A stretch of DNA of 64,000 nt from Diphasiastrum complanatum (Eukaryota; Streptophyta; Lycopodiopsida; Lycopodiales; Lycopodiaceae). How positions within the stretch are numbered: the first letter of the stretch is position 1; every line of letters starts with the position of its first letter. Below are positions 35,322 to 53,300 of this stretch, piece after piece. The position numbers and the translations under genes were made by a program. A model generated the notes under the pieces. It did no database searches and was not told the DNA's origin. It saw only the letters and a list, made by a program, of their open reading frames with translations. The stretch is from NCBI GenBank assembly GCA_029204225.1, contig CM055104.1, positions 52,384,294-52,448,293 of the forward strand, written 5' to 3'.

Positions 35322-36315
35322 AACAAGCAAATGGAGATCAAGGGAACATTGCTCAAGAGGAAGAAGATGAGGATGGATTCAACACATCCTTAATGGTTGC
35401 ATCTACACCAACTTCAAGTCAAGACACATGGTGGATAGATAGTGGGGCTAGTTCTCACATGTCTTTTAACAAGCATTATTTTTCTACTCTTCTCTCTTGT
35501 AATGACTCTAAGAAGTCAATATACACTGCTAGTGATCAAGAATGCAAGATAGATGGCATGGGATCTATTCCTCTTTGCTTAGGCACATCTAAAAGAATAG
35601 ATCTAGCTAATGTTTTGTATGTTTATACCATTTCAAGAAACTTGCTTAATGTAGGAAAACTAATGGACAATGGACTAGATGTACATTTCAAGAATGGAGT
35701 TTGTTCCATCTGGAAAAATGATAAGTGCATAGCTAGTGGCATTAAGCAAGGTAGACTTTTCAAGTTGGATGCTAATGCTGCAAATGAAAGTGTGAACTTG
35801 GCTAGGGAGGAGCTATCTCAAGTGGAGCTTTGGCATAAGAGATAAGGCCATTCTAATCTTCAATCCATGGAGTCAATGGCAAGCAAGGAGCTAGCTCTCG
35901 GCCTACCAAGAGCTTTCAAAAAAGTGTGGAAAGATGTGTGAGGCATGTGGCCTTGCAAAGTAACACAAATATTCTTACAAGAGATCTTCATCAAGATCTC
36001 CCTCTCCCTTGGATCTCATACATTCTGATGTACATTGTTTTTTACATGCAAGTAGTGGAGGTGCCTTGATGTATGTAACTTTTACAGATGATTGTACTAT
36101 ATTCACATGGATTGAGTTACTATCAAAGAAAAGTCTTGTATATGAAGCTTTCATTAAGTTCAAGTCTCTAGTTCAGAAGCAACTTATTACTTCCATCAAA
36201 GCACTAAGATGTGATAATGGAGGAGAGTACACCTCCAATAAAATGAAAGACTTTTGTGAGATCAATGGCATTGTTCCTACACCCACCAACAAAATGGGGT
36301 GGCCGAGAGGATGTG
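35322..36315 (+). pseudogene. pol: Element B protease, pre-integrase and partial integrase
   Basis: Continues the gag of element B after element C. The protease active site WWIDSGASSHMSF is intact, followed by VLYVYTISRNLLNVGKLMD and GRLFKLDA. The pre-integrase reads ELWHKR then stops. Decayed frames cover the zinc-finger region to about 36000. Integrase runs from 36009 with LIHSDVHC, TFTDDCTIFTWIELL and ALRCDNGGEYTS (first two catalytic regions present). It breaks in PTNKMGWPRG at about 36312, the start of the third catalytic region. From there the sequence jumps directly to RT at 36320. Confidence 0.88.
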
Positions 36316-36319
36316 ACAA

Positions 36320-37546
36320 ATGGATGTGACAAATGCTTTCTTGAATGGCTTCTTAGAAGAGGAAATCTACATGATGCAACCCGAGGGCTTCATCAAGGTT
36401 GGTGAGGAGCAAAAAGTGTGCTACTTAAGGAAGAGCCTATATGGCTTGAAGCAAGCACCTAGAGCTTGGTACTCTAGGTTGCATGATTTTCTCTATTCCC
36501 TTGGCTTTGTACTAAGTGCTTATGAGCCTTCTTTATATTTCAAATGTAATGAAGGAAAGATCATCATTTTGGTGCTTTATGTTGATGATATCATTATGAC
36601 AGGAAATGATGATGAAGGCATAAGAAAAGTAAAAGTTGATTTATCTAGTGAGTTCAAGATGGTAGATCTAGGCTTCCTAAAGTTTATACCTGGGATAGAA
36701 GTGTCTAGAAGTAGCAATTGTACTTTCATAAGTCAATCAAAGTATGCTACTTCCATTCTTGGAAAGTTTGGTATGAAAGATTGTAAGGGGATTGACACCC
36801 CTATGGAGCATGTTGTGAAAGCAACTAATGAAGGTGATGAAGCATCCTTTGAGGACATCACCCTCTTTAGAAAGCTTATAGGCTCCCTAATCTATTCAAC
36901 CATCACTAGACCTAACTTAATTTTTTGTGTAAGCAAGTTGAGTTAAAGTATGCAAGCTCCTTTAGTGCATCATTGGAAAAGTGCCAAGAGAGTGCTTAGA
37001 TATGTTTCTAGTACTAGATTTTTTGGCATACTTTATGAAGGATCTAACTTGCACTTGAGAGCCTACTCGGATTCAGATTTTGCAGGTGACAAGATGGATA
37101 GAAAGTCCATTAGTGCATTTGCAACATTCCTTTGTGGAGGAGTAATATCTTGGCTTTCCAAAAAGCAAGATACTATCTCACTATCTTCTTTTGAAGCCGA
37201 GTACAAGGCATTGACTTCAACAACCAAAGAGCTCCTATGGCTAAGAAGACTCTTGATGGAGCTACATGTGCTAGAGGCCGAGGAGATCCCTTACATATAT
37301 TGTGACAATCAAGCTTCTCAACAAATTGCTTCCAATCCTATCTTCCATGCTAGAACAAAGCATATTGAGATAGCTCACCACTTTATGAGGGAAAAAGTAC
37401 AATCCAAGGAGGTGCAACTACATCATGTACCATCATCCGAATGCATAGCTGATATCTTAACCAAGACATTGTCCAAAGTTCCATTGTTCAAGTTAAGATA
37501 TGCTCTTGGAATTGTAGATAGATGTACATTAGATTTGTCAAGTTAG
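36320..37546 (+). pseudogene. pol: Element B reverse transcriptase-RNase H
   Basis: Begins within RT at MDVTNAFLNGFLEEEIYMMQ, so the RT N-terminus and the integrase C-terminus are deleted. KSLYGLKQAPRAWYSRL and the intact catalytic LVLYVDDIIM follow, then LIGSLIYSTITRPNLIF. There is one stop at about 36945, then RNase H with AYSDSDFAGD, SLSSFEAEYKALTS, CDNQASQQIASNPIFHARTK, IEIAHHFMREK and ECIADILTKTL, ending at 37546. A purine tract (GTGAGGAGGAG) separates it from the 3' LTR at 37560. This is the best-preserved pol segment in the window, but the upstream deletion makes the element defective. Confidence 0.92.
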
Positions 37547-37559
37547 AAGTGAGGAGGAG

Positions 37560-38095
37560 TGTTGAAAATTGCCACTTCTCACTTGTCATTTTCTAATTGT
37601 GAATAAAGATCAATCATGAGAACAATGTTCATGATCTGATTTCACACGTGTGGAGCCTGTTCCCACGTGTGAAAGAAAGTACTTTTCATACTTGTAAATA
37701 TCTATTTTGATTTTGTGTCAATCAAGTTGAGTGTGAACATGATATGACTAGTTTTTAGTCAAGTTGACACACCTAGAAATTAGCTTTTTCTTGCATGTGC
37801 ATGAGTAAATGCTCCCACATGGCAAGTGGATGTTCACACGTGTGTATAGAGTTCTAGAAGATAAGAGTTGACCATTTTTCTTAGATCCTATTTTGTAGGG
37901 AATATTCCTATATTCTAGGAGACTAGCTCTTTGGATTTTAGCCATATTCTAGAAGGTCAACTTTGGATAAGGATCAAGGATGGATCAAATGGATAGATCT
38001 GAGTGATGTGGCACTCTTCACATGTGTGAAGCCCTGCTGGACTGTACCAGACTCGTGGATGTACTTGATCCATAAAAGGATCATCATTTTGTTGT
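37560..38095 (+). mobile_element. 3' LTR of copia element B, truncated
   Basis: Matches the first 0.54 kb of the LTR at 29038-29883, including TGTTGAAAATTG and the CATGATCTGATTTCA and CACACGTGTG stretches. Similarity stops after AGGATCATCATTTTG at about 38095, so the last 0.3 kb is missing and no target duplication can be checked. Confidence 0.9.
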
Positions 38096-38854
38096 TAGCA
38101 ACTGTGCTAACACAGAGAAAAAATAAATAAAACTCCGTGGCATGTGTTTTGTAAGTCCACGTACGAGTGTTTGTTAATAAACTTCCGCCATGGCATGTGT
38201 TTGTAAGCCCATGAGTAGAAACTTAAAAAATAAAATAAAATAGCTTAAACTTAGATTTAGAACTTAGACTTAGAAAACTTAAGATTAGAAATATTTTATC
38301 TTAAGTTTTCCTAAGTTAAGAAATTTGAAGTTCTAAATCCAAAGTTAGAAGTTTTAGAAAGGCTAGAAACAGATTAGTCCCATAAGTTAGTAGACACTTA
38401 TGGAAGACCCTCCTTGCCATAAAAGGAGAGGTATTTGCATTGTAAACAACACTTTTGAGATTAAGCTATCTTGCTCTCTATTTGGAGAATTATCATTCTA
38501 TTTCATTTGTGTTCCCCTTGGAAAGGTGCATAGCTTGAGGGAAGGTGCTCGGGCCTCCTCTTGCCTCCTTTTCATCGGTTTTATTGTGGCATGTTCATTA
38601 CTGCTTATTTGCTTAGTATTAGACGCAATCTCATTTTATTACCCTTTGGGTGTTTTTCTAGGATTTAGTTTAATCACCTTGCTAGTTGGGTAAGCCTTAG
38701 TAAGGTTTTGTATTTTGTCATCTTAGTTAATTTCATTTCTATTTCGAGCATTAGTTGGGTAAGCCTTAGTGATTCATCATTGTTTTATTTTCGCACTCCG
38801 TCTAAAGCTTTGTAAAAAAACTAGAAAGCGGACGATCCTCTCTATACTACACCA
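38096..38854 (+). mobile_element. LTR-like sequence of another family
   Basis: It begins TTGTTAGCAACTGTGCTAACAC, whose 7-bp arms GTTAGCA/TGCTAAC form an inverted repeat. It contains an imperfect hairpin at 38254-38339, a TATA-like CATAAAAGGAG near 38418 and two copies of GTTGGGTAAGCCTTAGT (near 38683 and 38754). This composition is typical of an LTR, but no partner copy or primer site is visible. Solo LTR or truncated 5' end are both possible. Confidence 0.4.
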
Positions 38855-38922
38855 CATCGTGAGTAGATGACAGTAAATTAGTCACTGGCAGATGACTAAT
38901 TTACTGTCATCTACTCACGATG
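38855..38922. repeat. Perfect 30-bp inverted repeat with 8-base spacer
   Basis: Arms 38855-38884 and 38893-38922 are exact reverse complements, both beginning CATCGTGAGTAGATGACAGT on their own strand. The spacer is CTGGCAGA. The right arm runs into RNase H coding sequence; the left arm is an inverted copy. Confidence 0.95.
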
Positions 38923-39012
38923 ACTACAGAGATGACAGTTGATGTTCTCACAAAAGCCCTCGGACAACAATTGTTCGGAAAACACAAGAAGAATAAAGGA
39001 ATTGGCTAAAGG
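38923..39012 (+). pseudogene. pol: Copia RNase H C-terminal tail
   Basis: A short frame reads MTVDVLTKALGQQLFGKHK, the standard end of copia RNase H, followed by a stop near 39010. Catalytic residues are absent. It could be the lost 3' end of element A, whose pol is cut at 29037, since family and strand allow it, but no overlap proves this. A minus-strand gag begins immediately after. Confidence 0.7.
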
Positions 39013-39017
39013 AATCT

Positions 39018-40274
39018 TCAGTTCAAGAGGCCTTTACTTAGCATTTGACTCACACTAAGCAAATTCTTGGTAATAGATGGAATAAACAAGACATCCTCCA
39101 AATGAACATTCCTATTTGTAGAGAGAGAAATAGGGATTGTGCCAATCCCTTTGATTGCACACTCACCATCATTGGCCGTGTAGATTGCCCTCTTGTCATT
39201 GCCATATGCCAACAAAGAAGTGAAGTACTCTTTGTGAAAAGTCACATGTGAACTTGCTCCACTATCAATCCACCGAGGATCTAGATCTCCATCATTAGCA
39301 AACATACATGAAGACATCACAAAAGCATCATCATTTGCATCTTGAACATCCAAACCATCCTCATCAAGAGTAAGATTACCTTGTTTGTCTCCTTGATCTC
39401 TCTTCTTCTTGTAGCACTCACTTGCAAAGTGTTCTTTGATGCCATAATAGAAGTACTTGAGCTTTGATCTATCCTTATTTTTGCCACTTGAAGGAGCATC
39501 CACTTGATCTTGCCCTTTAGAACACTTACTTTTGGTTTTGCCCTTGAATTTGCCCTTTATGACCATAGCATCATCTTGAAGTGTCGATGTAGATCCACCT
39601 CTTGCTTGAAGCCTATATTCTTCATTGATCAAGATCTCTTGAAGATCCATCAAACTTGGCAAAGTCTTTTGAATAGCAAACAGTGAACAATGTTAGCATG
39701 AGCATCCAACAAGCCAATAAGAATCACTTGAATAAGCTCTCCTTCCTTAATGCTTTCATCAATGGAAGCCAACTCATCCAACAAGCCAATAAGAATCACT
39801 TGAATAAGCTCTCCTTCCTTAATGCTTTCATGAATGCAAGCCAACTCATCATTCAATGCTTTCATCCTCAAAAAAAAAGTACTTGGACTTTCTTCATTCT
39901 TTTGCAAACAAGAAAAAATTTGCCTTCTTAGAGTCAACACTCTAGAAGTAGACTTGGATTCATAAAGCTTCTTCAATGAATTCCAAGCTTCCAAAGATGA
40001 TGTGCACTTACCAACTTCCTTGAGAAGCTCATTGGTAGCATTTATCTTTATCATGTGTAGAGCCTTTTTGGCCCTTATCATACCTCACTTGATCTTGTTG
40101 TGTTGATGGTCTCTCCTCCAAACCTACAACAATATCCAGAATATCGTTCATCTCAAGAAGTGACTCCATCCTCACTTTCCACAATGAATAGTTACTTGAG
40201 GTAAGTCTATCATTGCTTCCAACATGACTCCAATTGAGGTTGTCATGTAGCAATGACCTGATCTTCTTTCTCAA
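39018..40274 (-). pseudogene. gag-pol: Copia gag and protease, 5' part of an element
   Basis: Gag begins near 40230 with NDRLTSSNYSLWKVRMESLL. A second frame from 40081 has INATNELLKEVGKCTSSLEAW, SRVLTLRRQIFS and LRMKALNDELACI. From 39662 the C-terminal gag carries a zinc knuckle degraded to YFYYGIKEHFASECY. Then the intact protease motif RWIDSGASSHVTF, IPSITKNLLSVSQML, and an end at 39018 against an unrelated plus-strand fragment. A 72-bp in-frame tandem duplication sits at 39703-39846. The gag is related to those at 30476 and 63967. Integrase and RT are absent. Confidence 0.9.
39703..39846. repeat. In-frame 72-bp tandem duplication within gag
   Basis: Units 39703-39774 and 39775-39846 each encode (minus strand) ESIKEGELIQVILIGLLD plus six residues. 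They differ at only a few bases. The length is a multiple of three, so the frame is kept. Confidence 0.9.
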
Positions 40275-40836
40275 CCTGTTTCAATGCACAAAGCACTACT
40301 TTGAACAACAACAAATGCTTTCAAAAGAAATCACCAAGATTTGAAACTATCTCACAAATTCTCTTCTAGCACTTATACCAAGCAAGTCAACACATAGAAT
40401 CATGGAATCTTGATCAACCTATGATCTATCATCAATCTAATGACTTTTGCCACTTTCTAAGATTGAAACACACTCAAATGAAGTCCAGCAACCTCACTAT
40501 CTAGAGATCCAATCAAAATTAGGGTTTTGTCAAAATCACAAAAGATTGACTATTCCAAATCTATATGCAAATGCTGAAATTTTGATTATGCAATCTAATA
40601 GCCACCACTCAAGCTGATCTAATGATCCAAAAATCGGCCAAATCCAGTATGTGAAATCAAAAATCGGAATTGATCAAGTTTGTATACCTATTTAGGGTTT
40701 TGATCTACAAAAGATCCAATCTACAAAAGCAAAAAACTCGATTTTGGTGTAGAATCCTCTCTAGCATGCTCTAGCCTTGATATCTGCACCAAATCATTGA
40801 TAGTGCTAATTTCCTCCTTAATAACCTGAAACACAA

Positions 40837-40848
40837 GCTCTGATACCA
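40837..40848 (-). promoter_or_regulatory. Primer-binding site, tRNA-iMet
   Basis: The minus strand reads TGGTATCAGAGC, about 0.6 kb upstream of the gag at 40274. It shows that an LTR ends at 40849. Confidence 0.88.
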
Positions 40849-41140
40849 TGTGAAGGTTTTCAGATCATTAAAATCCAATCAACTTGAGAGATCTTTGGTT
40901 ACAAAGAAAAATACACTACCAATCTCACAAATGTAGAAAAATCAGCATCTACAAACAAAATGAGATGCAAACTCTAATTGAAGTTGATCAAACTTGAATG
41001 AAATGATAAAGTACTATTGCTATAAAGTCCTCAATCCAAGGATTGTAGTGCATTTTTCTGGTCAAAATTTTAAAATTTCAGCAACTACAATCATTGATGC
41101 TGATTTTCTAGAAGAAAATGTGCTAGATGTATTTCACATG
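40849..41140 (-). mobile_element. 5' LTR of the minus-strand copia element, far end uncertain
   Basis: The inner end (40849, TGTGAAGG on the plus strand) touches the primer site. A matching TTCACA at about 41136 would give a 288-bp LTR with 6-bp inverted ends, but without a partner LTR this length is only a suggestion. It could extend further right. Confidence 0.4.
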
Positions 41141-48204
<7,064 letters not shown>

Positions 48205-49501
48205 TCATGAAAATGAATTTTCATATAGATTTCCTATTCTCATAGGTGTGCTTGAATTTGGGTAGTGCAATGGAAATCTTCTTAGACTGTGGAACGACAA
48301 ATAGATCTGAGGTTCTAAAAGGGCAGAGAAAATGTCTATTCCCTGAAGAAGTTTCTCTTGGTTGGAAATTGTAGCAAATGACAGATTTTCGATTTCATTG
48401 GCTTTCAGCAAAAACTCGTTTCATGTCATGTAATAACGTTGCTTGTGTACTATCGATCTGGTGAATTTGTAATAATGTAGAAGTTTTCAAGGAACTGCTC
48501 GATTGAGCAGTAGGTTTAACGGTAGATTGCTATGGTGCTTGTGTGCTGCTGACGCTAGGATCCTAACTGGATTCGTAATGGACGTGGCATGCAGGTAGGA
48601 TCTTGGTGGGTTGTTTTGAACAGTCTTTGAAATTGTGTTTTCTAACACAGTCGGGACATTCATCATGGTATTTTGTTTTGACTGGACAATCAACTATAAA
48701 GTGGCATATTTCACCGCGGATGAAACATTTGTTGTTCATTGGCCCTTGTTGAATTGCATAGCCATTTTGTATGGCTAGTGACTTCTGGATTTTCTGGTGG
48801 ATATTCATGATAATGCTAGGAATGTCCAGATTGTGACGGTTGTTCTTCATATCGTTGGATGGCATGTGCTTGGATAGGCTGATATGAAGGACAAGCATCA
48901 GTAGGATGTGTAGCCCGATAGTGTGGGCACCAGATGGGTTTTTGTCTATAAGGTACCTGTGCAGGGTTCGGCTGACCAGGCATACTGCTTTGGATAGACG
49001 TCAATGTGTCACAAAACTCCTTAGTGAGTTTCTCCAATTGTAGTTGGTGTTGCTGATTAAGCAACTCCATTTGTTCTTTCCAAAGCTGATCTATGGTATC
49101 CTCGATCAGCTTCAACTCATGGATTGCACGATGTGATTTCTGTTTCCTAGGTTTGTCAACATCGGATCCTTCGTCTTCCTCCCAGATGGAATCAGACATA
49201 GCTAACTTTAAGCTCGTATATTCGTCATTGGATCTAAACTCGGGTCTAATCCATCTTGGAAGTCGACTAAAAACCAGATGATGAGCATTTGTTCGGTGGG
49301 CTGTTCATGTACTTGACCTTTTAAGCACTTGAAATGCTCAATATAGTCTCGTACGCATTCATCTTTTGCCATCTTGATATTACTCAATTTGACAAAAGGA
49401 CTCTCTATCAAATGAAATGGTTTAAAACGTTTGATAAAGGACTCTTTTAACACTGACCAATCTATCTTATCATCACGATCGAGGTTAAAAAAACCAGTCA
49501 T
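48205..49501 (-). pseudogene. gag: Gypsy-type gag, 3' half, interrupted by a copia LTR
   Basis: Reading from 49501: MTGFFNLDRDDKIDWSVLKE, FIKRFKPFHL and AKDECVRDYIEHFKCLKG, a classical gag core. Then a Glu/Gln-rich coiled-coil-like part (DTIDQLWKEQMELLNQQHQL). Then three Cys-rich knuckles: CPHYRATHPTDAC, a degraded CFIRGEICHFIVDC, and CPDCVRKHNFKDC. The frame changes at about 49207 and 48820, and coding character fades below 48563. The 5' half is absent: at 49502 the frame runs into a copia LTR. The matching 5' half, ending in K-A-R-D, lies at 5719-6135 on the other strand, against the other end of the same copia LTR family. Confidence 0.8.
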
Positions 49502-50729
49502 TGTTGGATTTAGCTTCTCTACTCTCCTAAATCTTATTTTAATCTGCTTCCATTCATGCTGATTTTTACTCATGTTGTCGCACAGTCTACATATTTACAT
49601 GTAAAATAAGACAGGCAAAAAACGTGACTGTCTACATAAATACAAGTAAATTTCCACAAGCAAAAAAGGCAAAAAACGTGACACTGTGTTTTTACATGTG
49701 ATTTGTGACAGACGAAAAAGATGACACTGTCTTACAAAATGTCAAAGGTGCCCTTACAGAAAAGAGAAGACACCCTGTAAATCAAATCTTAAGGCATTTG
49801 TCAGAGTGTCGCATTTTTCACATCTTCACTAACGTTTATTTTAGCAAAGACCGATGTCGCGGCCTTTTCACGCGCATCCCATGCAACTGTACAAACAGAT
49901 TTGACAATGATAGTAGCCACCCACGGTCTCCTACAGATAGCACATCCACTTTGTACTTTCTTCATCTAGACACCTATAAAATTGTGTATATATATTGAAT
50001 ACCATTTGCGTATTCTATACATGTGAGATAACAACGTGTGTGAAAATAATAGCATCAGAAGCTTATCAGAGATAGACGAAGTAGATGCCCTTGCATATCA
50101 ATTCTTTCTATTGTCAGTAATAGGTTCATTCCTTTCACAGATTGGATTTAGCTTTGTAGAGCACATGGTTTCGTCCGCTATTGTCTTGTGCTCATTGACT
50201 TGTATATTTTGCTATACTTAATCTGATAACAGCTTTGTTTTGTTTTGCGTTCAGATTTGTGTCAATATTGCTATGCTTTTCTACATTCTGTTTGACTCTC
50301 TTATTGCTCAATCTGGTAATCTGTTCTTAGCAAATTATGATTAGTCTAGTTATTCGTGACTAATATTTAGTCTTGCCTTTCACGACTAAATCACGATTGA
50401 TTATCAATCGAGCTCAATCTAGCTCTTCGCAAATCATTCGCGACTAATAATTTGTCTAGATGTTCATGACAAATTATCCTTCTGATGTTTTGTTGCTTAA
50501 TGTTTGGCTATGTAATAAAATCGACCGTGATTTCTATCACTAACGTTCTGTTCCTTTCTGATAGACGTAGTCATGCTTAGGAAAAGAGTAATATAGCTCA
50601 TTTTGTTGCACACGAACACTTTCTGTTCGAGTTCGTTTCTCGTTCGAGTTTTGAGTTCGCTTCTTTTCGTGTTCGTTTCTTTTTGAGCTATTTTAGTTTC
50701 TCACACTCACACACCCTCTTTCTCCAACA
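49502..50729 (+). mobile_element. 5' LTR of a copia element (TGTTGGA...CTCCAACA), 1228 bp
   Basis: Starts TGTTGGATTTAGC and ends CTCCAACA directly before the primer site. It is similar throughout to 6136-7371 in reverse. The flanking gag sequence, read on the minus strand, begins ATGAC next to the LTR. Confidence 0.9.
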
Positions 50730-50741
50730 TGGTGTCAGAGC
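50730..50741 (+). promoter_or_regulatory. Primer-binding site, iMet with one mismatch
   Basis: TGGTGTCAGAGC directly after the LTR; A to G at the fifth base relative to the standard site. Confidence 0.85.
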
Positions 50742-50883
50742 TATTTTCGTAACCTGATAAGCTTCCATAGTACAAGACTCTACCAGCCGATAGAGTAATT
50801 GTCTCCTTGTTCTGTAATCTAGTACTAGATTTTCATACTTAAGTCACTAATAGTTTTTCCTATCACTTAGACTAATCTTCCAC

Positions 50884-52073
50884 ATGGGTTTTCAAGGGAA
50901 AGCTAATCCTATCATGGAAAAGTTTGATGGAACCAATTACCATTTGTGGAAATTTAAGATGAAAACTATACCGATGGCTAAAGAATTGTATGACGTTGTT
51001 ACAGATACAGAAGGGAAACCCGAAGCAGACGACGCAACAATCACCAGATGGAAATTGAAGGATGGAAGGCTTTCGTGCTGATCATCCTCAACATTATTGA
51101 TATCTAGATCGGCCACGTATCCGAGGCCTAGACATCGAAACAAGTCTGGAACATCTTGAGCACATTATACAAAGTGCTAGATATAGCCTCCAAGCTACAT
51201 CTCAGGAAGAAATTTTACTCCCTCAAGATGGTGAATGGTGATTCCCTGCAGAATCACATCAATCAATTCAAGAACTTGCTAAAGCAAATGGCTACTATCG
51301 GACCTGTCATAGACGATCAAGACGCAGTGATGCAACTTCTTACAAGCTTGCCAAACTAATACGATAGCTGGGTGATGATCATCACGACACATCCAGAATT
51401 GACTCTTTCGAGAGTCATTACTATGTTGTTGCAGGAAGACACGCGGAGGAACGAAGCCTCAAGTTCCTCAGCTGATTCTCACGCTTTATACACCAACAAG
51501 AGCATGACTAAGCAAAAGAAGAAGAAAGGCCCAAAGCAATCAAAGCCAGACCAGAAACCAATACAGCACAAAGAACAATCAAATCCGCAGACGAAGAAGA
51601 AGCTGTTCTACAAATACTGCAAGCAAAACAACCACGAAATTCAAAATTGTCGGATACTGCAACCAAAGAACAATAGCAAGGGGCAGTCAAATCAAGTGAC
51701 AAATGTAGCTACAGAAGCTCCACAGCCTATTCAAGAAATGGATCATGATGCCTTTATGACCATCCATCAAGGAGCATCCGATGACAGTTCTTGGTTCCTG
51801 GATTCCGGAGCCACTCAACACATGACTAGAGGTGAAGGTACTGTGAGATTGAGCTTTGCAACTGATCAATCTAAGCTACTCTCTAAAGTCCTGTATGCAC
51901 CAAATTTATCTACGAATCTGCTCTCTGTAAGCAGAATCACATATCTAGGACATAGAGTAGAATTCGAATATAATCAGTGCAAAGTAATTGATAGGACAGA
52001 CAAAATCCTAGCACTCAGAAAGAGGCATGGATACTTGTATAAATTAAGTCATTATTTTTCTGCCTCTAATTAG
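50884..52073 (+). pseudogene. gag-pol: Copia gag-protease
   Basis: Gag from ATG 50884 with IMEKFDGTNYHLWKFKMKT, a stop after about 65 codons, further gag pieces (FYSLKMVNGDSLQNHINQFK, 51156-51359) and a third open frame (51372-52073). The third frame carries a zinc knuckle with its first Cys changed to Tyr (YKYCKQNNHEIQNC) and the protease motif WFLDSGATQHMT. The protease lacks about 40 residues after HMT, jumping to GEGTVRL. APNLSTNLLSVSRI and YLYKLSHYF then lead to the pre-integrase. It lies 3' of an LTR and primer site, so this is the 5' half of an element. Confidence 0.88.
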
Positions 52074-52124
52074 GCGCTCAGTACCTCCATTTATGCAAAT
52101 AAATTTTTACTTTGTCATTATAGA

Positions 52125-53030
52125 CTTGGTCACTTGAATCATGCTATTGTTTTTTTATCTCGACTATCCTTGTGATAAAGTCGAGTTCAAGATTGTTTAG
52201 TTGGTAAACATACTAGGAAACCATTTAAATCAAGCCATCAGCATATTGCTAGAGGATTGTTGAACACTGTACATTCAGACATTTGTGGCCCGATGAAAAA
52301 TCCTTTGCTGAAGGATGCAAAGCATTTTATAGCTTTTATTGATGAATTTTCTAGAAGGACTATGGTGTACTTTATAAAGAAGAAATCAGAAGCCTTCAAC
52401 TGCTTCAGAATCTTCAAGGAGCATGCTGAAAAGGAGATTGGAAGGACGATCAAGACTCTAAGATCAGACAATGGAGGAGAATATATCTCTATCGAGTTTA
52501 AGGAGTACTGCCAAAGCCATGGCATTGAGCAGCAATTCATCACTCCTTACAGTCCTCAGTCTAATGGCTTAGCCGAGAGGAAGAACCGTACACTGGTTGA
52601 ATCAGCCAAATGTATGTTAGTGCATGCATCGCTGCCCAAAAGATTTTGGGCTGAAGCTGTCTCCACTGCAGCTTACATCCAGAATAGATGTTCGACCAAG
52701 GCCCTCTCAGACAAGACACCCCATGAGGTGTGGACAGGCTCTAAGCCTTCTGTAAAGAACCTAAGAGTGTTCAGATGCGTTGCCTACGCATAAATCCCAA
52801 AAGACACGAGGAAGAAATTGGACTTCCAAGGTCTCAAGACCATCCTGATTAGATATACTTCATCTGATAAATGATCCTGATATCCAACAAATCTTGTACA
52901 GCCGGGATGCATTCTTTATTGAGGATCAGTTTGGCGACATCAAAGGCAAGGATATTGCTCTAAGAGAACCTTCATCACCTGCCAGTGACACGACAATCCG
53001 AGCTTCTGGCTCAGGCATGTTTGGAGCTAA
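52125..53030 (+). pseudogene. pol: Copia integrase and start of integrase-RT linker
   Basis: After a decayed pre-integrase (HYRLGHLNHA at about 52115), the core 52257-52793 is open. All three catalytic regions are intact: VHSDICGPM, LRSDNGGEYIS and NGLAERKNRTLVES. Then WAEAVSTAAYIQNR, TPHEVWTG and LRVFRCVAYA. After a stop, IPKDTRKKLDFQGLKTILI and SRDAFFIEDQFG give the C-terminus, and a Ser-rich acidic linker ends near 53030. RT does not follow. Confidence 0.9.
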
Positions 53031-53039
53031 AGTGTTATG

Positions 53040-53300
53040 CAGATGAAGATCTTCCAATTATCAAGATTGGTAACATTTTTTGCTCAAGCTCTTGCAAATA
53101 ATCTAGTCTTTCATGCAAGGAGCAAGCATATTGAAGTGGCTCATCATTTTGTAAGAGAAAAAGACATTGGGAGAGAGATCTCATTGGAACATGTTGCATC
53201 TTCAGATTGTGTTGCAGATCTTCTCACCATCACACCGGATGATTCCTCTGACATACCAATAGATCTCCAAAACCAAGATGATTCCCTTAACTTCACGTAG
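53040..53300 (+). pseudogene. pol: Copia RNase H C-terminal remnant
   Basis: One frame reads QALANNLVFHARSKHIEVAH, HHFVREKDIGREISLEHVAS and CVADLL, the end of copia RNase H, followed by an unusual acidic tail to a stop at 53300. It differs from the RNase H at 7450-7653 (RSKHIEIRYHYIRGKVLNKE), so it comes from another copia subfamily. RT between 53030 and here is missing. No 3' LTR follows. Confidence 0.8.
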
